Made by a program: the position numbers and the translations under genes
In this document: positions 59,813 through 64,000 of the stretch, piece after piece
Position numbering within the stretch: the stretch's first letter is position 1
Layout of the letters: each line of letters starts with the position of its first letter
Source: Chaetomium olivaceum
Lineage: Eukaryota; Ascomycota; Sordariomycetes; Sordariales; Chaetomiaceae
DNA: 64,000 nt
Direction: 5' to 3'
NCBI GenBank assembly: GCA_039881045.1
Contig: JAYWVB010000027.1
Span: 1-64,000 of the forward strand
Notes under the pieces: model-generated
The model's database searches: none
What the model was told of the DNA's origin: nothing
The model's input: the letters and a program-made list of their open reading frames with translations, nothing else

Positions 59813-61593
59813 CTAACTCTCCTCCTCCCCATCACCGCCTCCTCCATTATCCTCATCCTCATCCCCTTCCCCATCCCTATCACCACCCTCCCCACCACCT
59901 ATGTCACCTATCCCACCTCCCTCACCAATCCCAACCCTACCTCCTCCCCCAACAGCCCTCAACCCCGCCCATCCAAACCTCAAACCCCACCGCCCCCCTT
60001 GTCCCCGGCCCGCTCTCCCCCGCATGCGGAGCAAAAACAACCTTCATCCACCTCTCCCAGTTCGAGTTCGAACCCCCTCCCCTTCCACCTCCACCTCCAC
60101 CACCTCCAGCACCTCCCCCTCCGGCACGTAAACGATGGTAAGCGACAGCCCGCCGCGAAAGGGCGATCCGCGCCGCCACCTGGGTCGTCCACACGAGCCC
60201 CAGCGCGGGGGTTTTGAGGGATTGCTGGGAGAGGAGGTCGTCGCCCCAGCCGGTGAACCAGCGCTGTTGGTGGTCGAGGAGGAGGGCCGGGTGGGTTGCG
60301 GGTTGGGGTTGCGGGTTGTGGTTGTGGTAGTGGTAGTCGGGGGGTGGGTGGGGGTATGTGGATGGGTGTGTGGACTGGGGAGGGGGTGGTTGTTGTTGTT
60401 GTTGTTGTTGTTCGGGGCGTTGTGAGTGAGGGTGGTGTTGTTGGTGTTGGTGGGGTTGATGGTGTTGTTGAGGGTGGCTGGAGGGAAGGGGGACTGAGGA
60501 GGGTGGTTCAAGCAGGTCGGCGGAGTGGGTGGTGTTGGGTGGAGGAGGCCGGCTGCGGGTTGCGAGGGGGGATTCTTGGGTTTGGCGGAGGCCCGGGTTG
60601 GGTTGGTGCAGAGAGGAAGCGGGGGTTCTGGAATTAGCATAACCCCCGCCGCCGAACCGGTCTGCTACCTGGTTGGAGACCACCACGGCGAGATTGTGTC
60701 GTTGTGCGAGGTCGCGTAGGTGCATGCCTAGCTTGATGAGCTCGGTCGTGCGGGCGCCCATGTTGGAGCCATGCTTACCCCCGGAGGAGGAGGCAGAGCG
60801 CTCAAACTCGGCGCGGTAGTTGGCGGCTACCGAGTCGAGGACGAGGAGGCCGATGTCGCGCCGCTCAACTTCGACGGGGACTTGGAAAGTTAAAATGTGA
60901 TCTTGACTTTCGAGGTCTGGCGTGACGGTGCTCATGATGTTGTCAAGGGATGGCCGCTGCGAAGGCGGCAGGCGTTGGAAGAGCGGGTTGGCGGAGAGCA
61001 TCTGGGCGAGACGGCGGGTTGACAGCGGGGCCTCGGTGCTGATGTAGAGCGCCGGGCGGCCGAGGCCGTGGGGTGGCGGGAGCTGAACGGACAGAAGAAG
61101 GGAGAGCAGGAACTGGGTTTTGCCGGCGCCGGACTCGCCGGTCACCTCGGTCACATAACCGGCCGGGATGCCGCCGCCCAGGGCACGGTCCAAGTCAGGA
61201 TCGAGCGTACTGATGGTCTGCCATTGTGCGGAGAGCGAGGCGGCCGTGTGCCTCAACTCGCTAAGGGGTGGCTGTTGCGCATCTAGCTCCGGAACAGGCC
61301 GGTCCGGGTTATCCGGCTCGGGACCCGCTTCAGGGCCGGGCTCGGCTGGCTGCTGCCGGGCACGTGTCTCCGGACCCGGAGATGCAACGCCGAGATCTGC
61401 ATGGAGGGCATTTAGTACGGCACCACACAAGCGCTTGACATCAAGCAGTGGCAGGTGGGTCCGCTTCCCAATATCGGCTGCCTCGAGGGTCAAGAGGTCG
61501 CTCGTGGAGATGGCATGCTTCTCCGAGCACGGGAATCAGCCTCGCGAACTGCCCGACAGGGAAGTGCGGGAGCACGCGTAACAGATCCGTCAT
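59813..61593 (-). CDS. RAD57: DNA-repair ATPase Rad57 (Rad51 paralogue)
   Basis: Rad57 forms a heterodimer with Rad55 that helps load Rad51 on single-stranded DNA in homologous recombination. The start is the ATG at 61593 (MTDLLRVLPHFPVGQF). The N-terminal helical domain is followed by LDRALGGGIPAGYVTEVTG, Walker A GESGAGKTQ (about 152-160), the Walker B region GLLVLDSVAANYRAEFE, LAVVVSNQVADRF, and the C-terminal ALGLVWTTQVAARIAL. A long His/Gln/Pro-rich insertion (about 60260-60600) separates the last two and is unusual for the family. Two frame changes occur: near 61522-61524 (one extra G) and near 59957-59960, a run of four (one extra base). Allowing for both gives 592 aa with an acidic tail ending at the TAG of 59813. 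No introns. Confidence 0.85.
60387..60412 (+). repeat. TTG trinucleotide microsatellite (polyGln in RAD57)
   Basis: Eight or so TTG units that read as a glutamine run on the minus strand, inside the low-complexity insertion of Rad57. Likely length-variable. Confidence 0.85.
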
Positions 61594-62644
61594 GGGTCAA
61601 AGGGAGACATGGGATGGATGGGATGGGTGCATGGACCGGGGTGTGATAGTTTGGCCTTTTTTTTTGTTTGATTTCCTGGTTCTGGGATTTCGATGTTTGG
61701 CACCGTTGTGACTGAGTTGTCGTTGGGTTGCGAGGCGAGGGTTAGTTACGAGGGTTGCAAATGGCTGAGCTGGAGCTGGCAAACGCAAGTTCAGGGTTGT
61801 TGCTGTTGGTGCCGTTGGTGCAGTGCGGGTTCCTGCGCATGCCGAGGATAGAAGGGGATCCATTTTTAGCCTTGTGGGGGACCGAAGTTCCTTTTTGGCA
61901 CAACGCAATTAAACTCTTGATCGATGCAGGGGCCCCAGGCACCAGCTTTTGGTTTGCACTTTGAACTTCCATTGAAGCTTCCAGGTTCCCCAGCACTTTT
62001 CCTCGCCTTGCTCGCCTTGCTTGCCTTCCTCAGTGGTAGCCTTGCCTTTCTTTCCCTTTCCTTTCCCTCCTAGCATGGGCACGGCCTTCAACCAAGAAGA
62101 GTGGAAATTCCCGGAAATCCCCCCCCATCCATCCCCATCACCTCAAAATTTACCGCTCGGGTCAGCCCAGGATTGCATTCCCCGTCGGCTCTCGATTGCA
62201 CCAAAAGTGAACCCTTGCTCTACCCCGGTTGCCCATCTGCACCCCTGAAAAAGTGCGTGCTTTAATCCCAATTAGGGCTGGCGCTGGCTTGCCATGGCTG
62301 CAGCCAACGTATCAACCCCCCTGTCTTTCTAGACACTTTTGCCGGGAAGACGGCATCAGCTTCGCGGCGTGAGCGGGCGTGTGTGTTGCAGAAGCATGCA
62401 GATGCTGGACTGGGTTGGACTGGGTTGGACTCGGGTTCGATTTTATCACTCGGAGGCCCTTTTGCAAACCCCCCCCCCTTTCGGGTGCATTGTTTCCTGT
62501 TGTTTCCTTTGCGGCTCCGTCCATCTCGAGAGTCGCCGTGACACGACCTCAATGTTGTCCAGCACGATCATTTAGCCAACATTCATTTTTGATGTTCATT
62601 TATTGATATTTTGTCAAATATCACCACACTCTTTCTTCCTAAAA
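61594..62644. other. Divergent promoter region between RAD57 and the Mid2-like gene
   Basis: About 1 kb between outward-facing starts. Short repeats occur: GCTCGCCTTGCTTGCC near 62005-62025 and TGGACTGGGTTGGACTGGG near 62406-62430. Frames here are short and without motif. No gene. Confidence 0.45.
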
Positions 62645-64000
62645 ATGGGCTTACAACTACTCTACGGGGCTGCCCTCCTCGGCGCCTCTGTCCAGGCATT
62701 CGCATTTCTGCCACAACCAACAGACCCCTTCCAGGCCGCTCCTCTCGAGAACGGATGGACTCCGAGACCAACACCAGCACCAGAAGGCCATGGCCTTTTC
62801 AAACGTCAGATCAGCCTGCCCTCGAGCTATCTCATAGCCCCTGATAACACATGCGGTTTCATCGACGGCAATGCGAGTGAGTGACCCGGCCACCTTCAAA
62901 CTACAAACTACCCGAGCGCCTTCTAACTCTTCTCCCAGGATCCGCCTACGCCTGTCTCGACGAAGACATGCAATGTGCCTTCATCCCGTCGTCGGGCAAG
63001 ATTCCCGGGGCTGCCGGGTGTTGTAAGGGCAATGACTGCTCGTTCCGCATCTCCTGTATCGAAAGGAGTGATATGGATGACTGCGACGATGACTGCCAGG
63101 ACAACCCCTTGACCTTGAAATGGTAATTGTTTAGTGCTGTCCACGTCCTATGTTCTGCCACTAACACCACCCAGTTCCGGCTTGGCCAGGTTCTGCAACA
63201 CTGTATTGTTCCCGGGAGGTGTCACCGACTACTACTGCAGCGCAAGGAAACAAACGTCCGCCCTCGAGGCGGAGACCACCAACAACCGCGACAAGTCCAG
63301 GGCCATGTCCACCGTCGAGCCCAAGACCACCTCGACGACCAAGAAGTCTACCTCGACCACGACGACCAAGAAATCGTCGACGACTTCAACTTCTAAGTCA
63401 TCATCCACCGAAGCCACGTCCGAGGCCACATCCGAGACAACAGCCGAAGCAACGTCTGACGAGCCCGGTTCCGCCACTGAATCCCCTACGACTGCAACCA
63501 CGGTCGACTCGGACCGCTCTAGCGCCACCACTTCTTCGACGGAACCCGTGGCCTCGGACTCCCCTTCGACGCCCGTTGGCGCCATCGTGGGCGGTATCCT
63601 GGGTGGCATCGCTCTCATCGCCCTCATCATCTTCGTCGCCGTCTTCCTCCGTCAGCACAAGAAGAAGAGCAGGGCCATGGCCGAGCTCCCGCCTCCGCAA
63701 CCCTTCATGGCCGAGCCGACGTACCCCAACACCCAACCGCCCGCGGCACCCTACGCGCAAGACTCAGCCTCCGCCCGCATGTCCGGATACGCCGCGTCCT
63801 CCGCCACCGGCACCCCAGCCCACATGTACGGCGCCGCCGCAGTGGGCGCTGGTGCGGGCGCAGCAGCAGCAGCAGCCGGGTCCTTCAACTCGTACCACAA
63901 CCACCACCCAAGCAACCACACCAGCAACTACCCCGACCACCACGGCCCGAACAACAACAACTACCACTACGCCAACAGCATCGCCAGCACCACCTACCCG
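62645..64000 (+). CDS. Mid2-like single-pass surface protein, Cys-rich ectodomain (3' partial)
   Basis: Exons 62645-62876, 62939-63122 and 63175 onward; the last runs off the window end without a stop. The start is MGLQLLYGAALLGASVQAFAF, a typical signal peptide. The ectodomain has about a dozen cysteines (CLDEDMQC, GCCKGNDCSF, CIERSDMDDCDDDCQD). A Ser/Thr-rich stalk of about 110 residues follows, likely O-mannosylated. One transmembrane helix (GAIVGGILGGIALIALIIF) is followed by the basic stop-transfer RQHKKKSR and a Pro/Ala/His/Asn-rich tail. This layout matches fungal Mid2/Wsc-type sensors and related surface proteins of plant-wall fungi. Whether it senses wall stress is inference; no WSC or other named domain is recognised. 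Confidence 0.8.

Overview
This window is nuclear DNA of a filamentous ascomycete, most likely Sordariomycetes/Sordariales. It is GC-rich. Genes are split by short introns, mostly 50-150 bp, with GTRNGT donors, CTNAC-type branch points and YAG acceptors. The proteins have the long Pro/Gln/Ser/Gly low-complexity extensions usual in Sordariales. No bacterial operons, CRISPR arrays, rRNA or convincing tRNA genes were seen.

Layout, left to right: the 3' part of a WD-repeat protein (1-4914); PIG-H/Gpi15 (6701-7510) convergent with the tRNA pseudouridine synthase Deg1/Pus3 (7601-9505, minus); an atypical Rho-like GTPase (9945-10690) convergent with the RNA polymerase III subunit Rpc17 (10813-11353, minus); a PRPP synthetase (12710-14371); a TDT-family membrane transporter (16376-18650); a Ras-GEF with a fused P-loop GTPase-like domain (19249-22609, minus); an unknown basic protein (25777-27096); a HIT zinc-finger protein (27420-28298, minus) divergent from the Fe-S scaffold NFU1 (28885-29940); a PSP1-domain protein (34676-37451); an unknown coiled-coil protein (38622-39780); a decayed, RIP-like coding relic (40077-40455, minus); an IphP-type phosphatase (40796-41911); a Nudix hydrolase (42150-42740); ribosomal protein eL15 (43749-44608); a large PUF/Pumilio protein assembled from six exons (46759-51434, minus); the RNA polymerase III second-largest subunit RPC2 (55812-59365); the recombination ATPase Rad57 (59813-61593, minus); and the 5' part of a Mid2-like surface sensor (62645 to the window end). 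Three long blocks hold no gene I can support: 22610-25776, 29941-34675 and 51435-55811.

Most genes are housekeeping functions: translation, Pol III transcription, tRNA modification, GPI anchors, PRPP, Fe-S clusters, recombination and mRNA control. They do not form one pathway. Neighbours are mostly arranged convergently or divergently, as usual in fungi.

The strongest window-wide signal is that nine genes, several essential in yeast, carry one or more single-base frameshifts, mostly at short homopolymers. The flanking protein sequence continues in family-typical form in another frame, and total lengths return to multiples of three once each shift is allowed for. This points to sequence or assembly error rather than gene death, and the affected gene models below should be read with that in mind. 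The relic at 40.1-40.4 kb is different: it has in-frame stops at tryptophan-like positions, as RIP would produce. I found no defence island or novel multi-gene system. The most interesting biology is the GTPase-RasGEF fusion, the PUF gene architecture, the 8-nt micro-exon in the transporter and the RIP-like relic.
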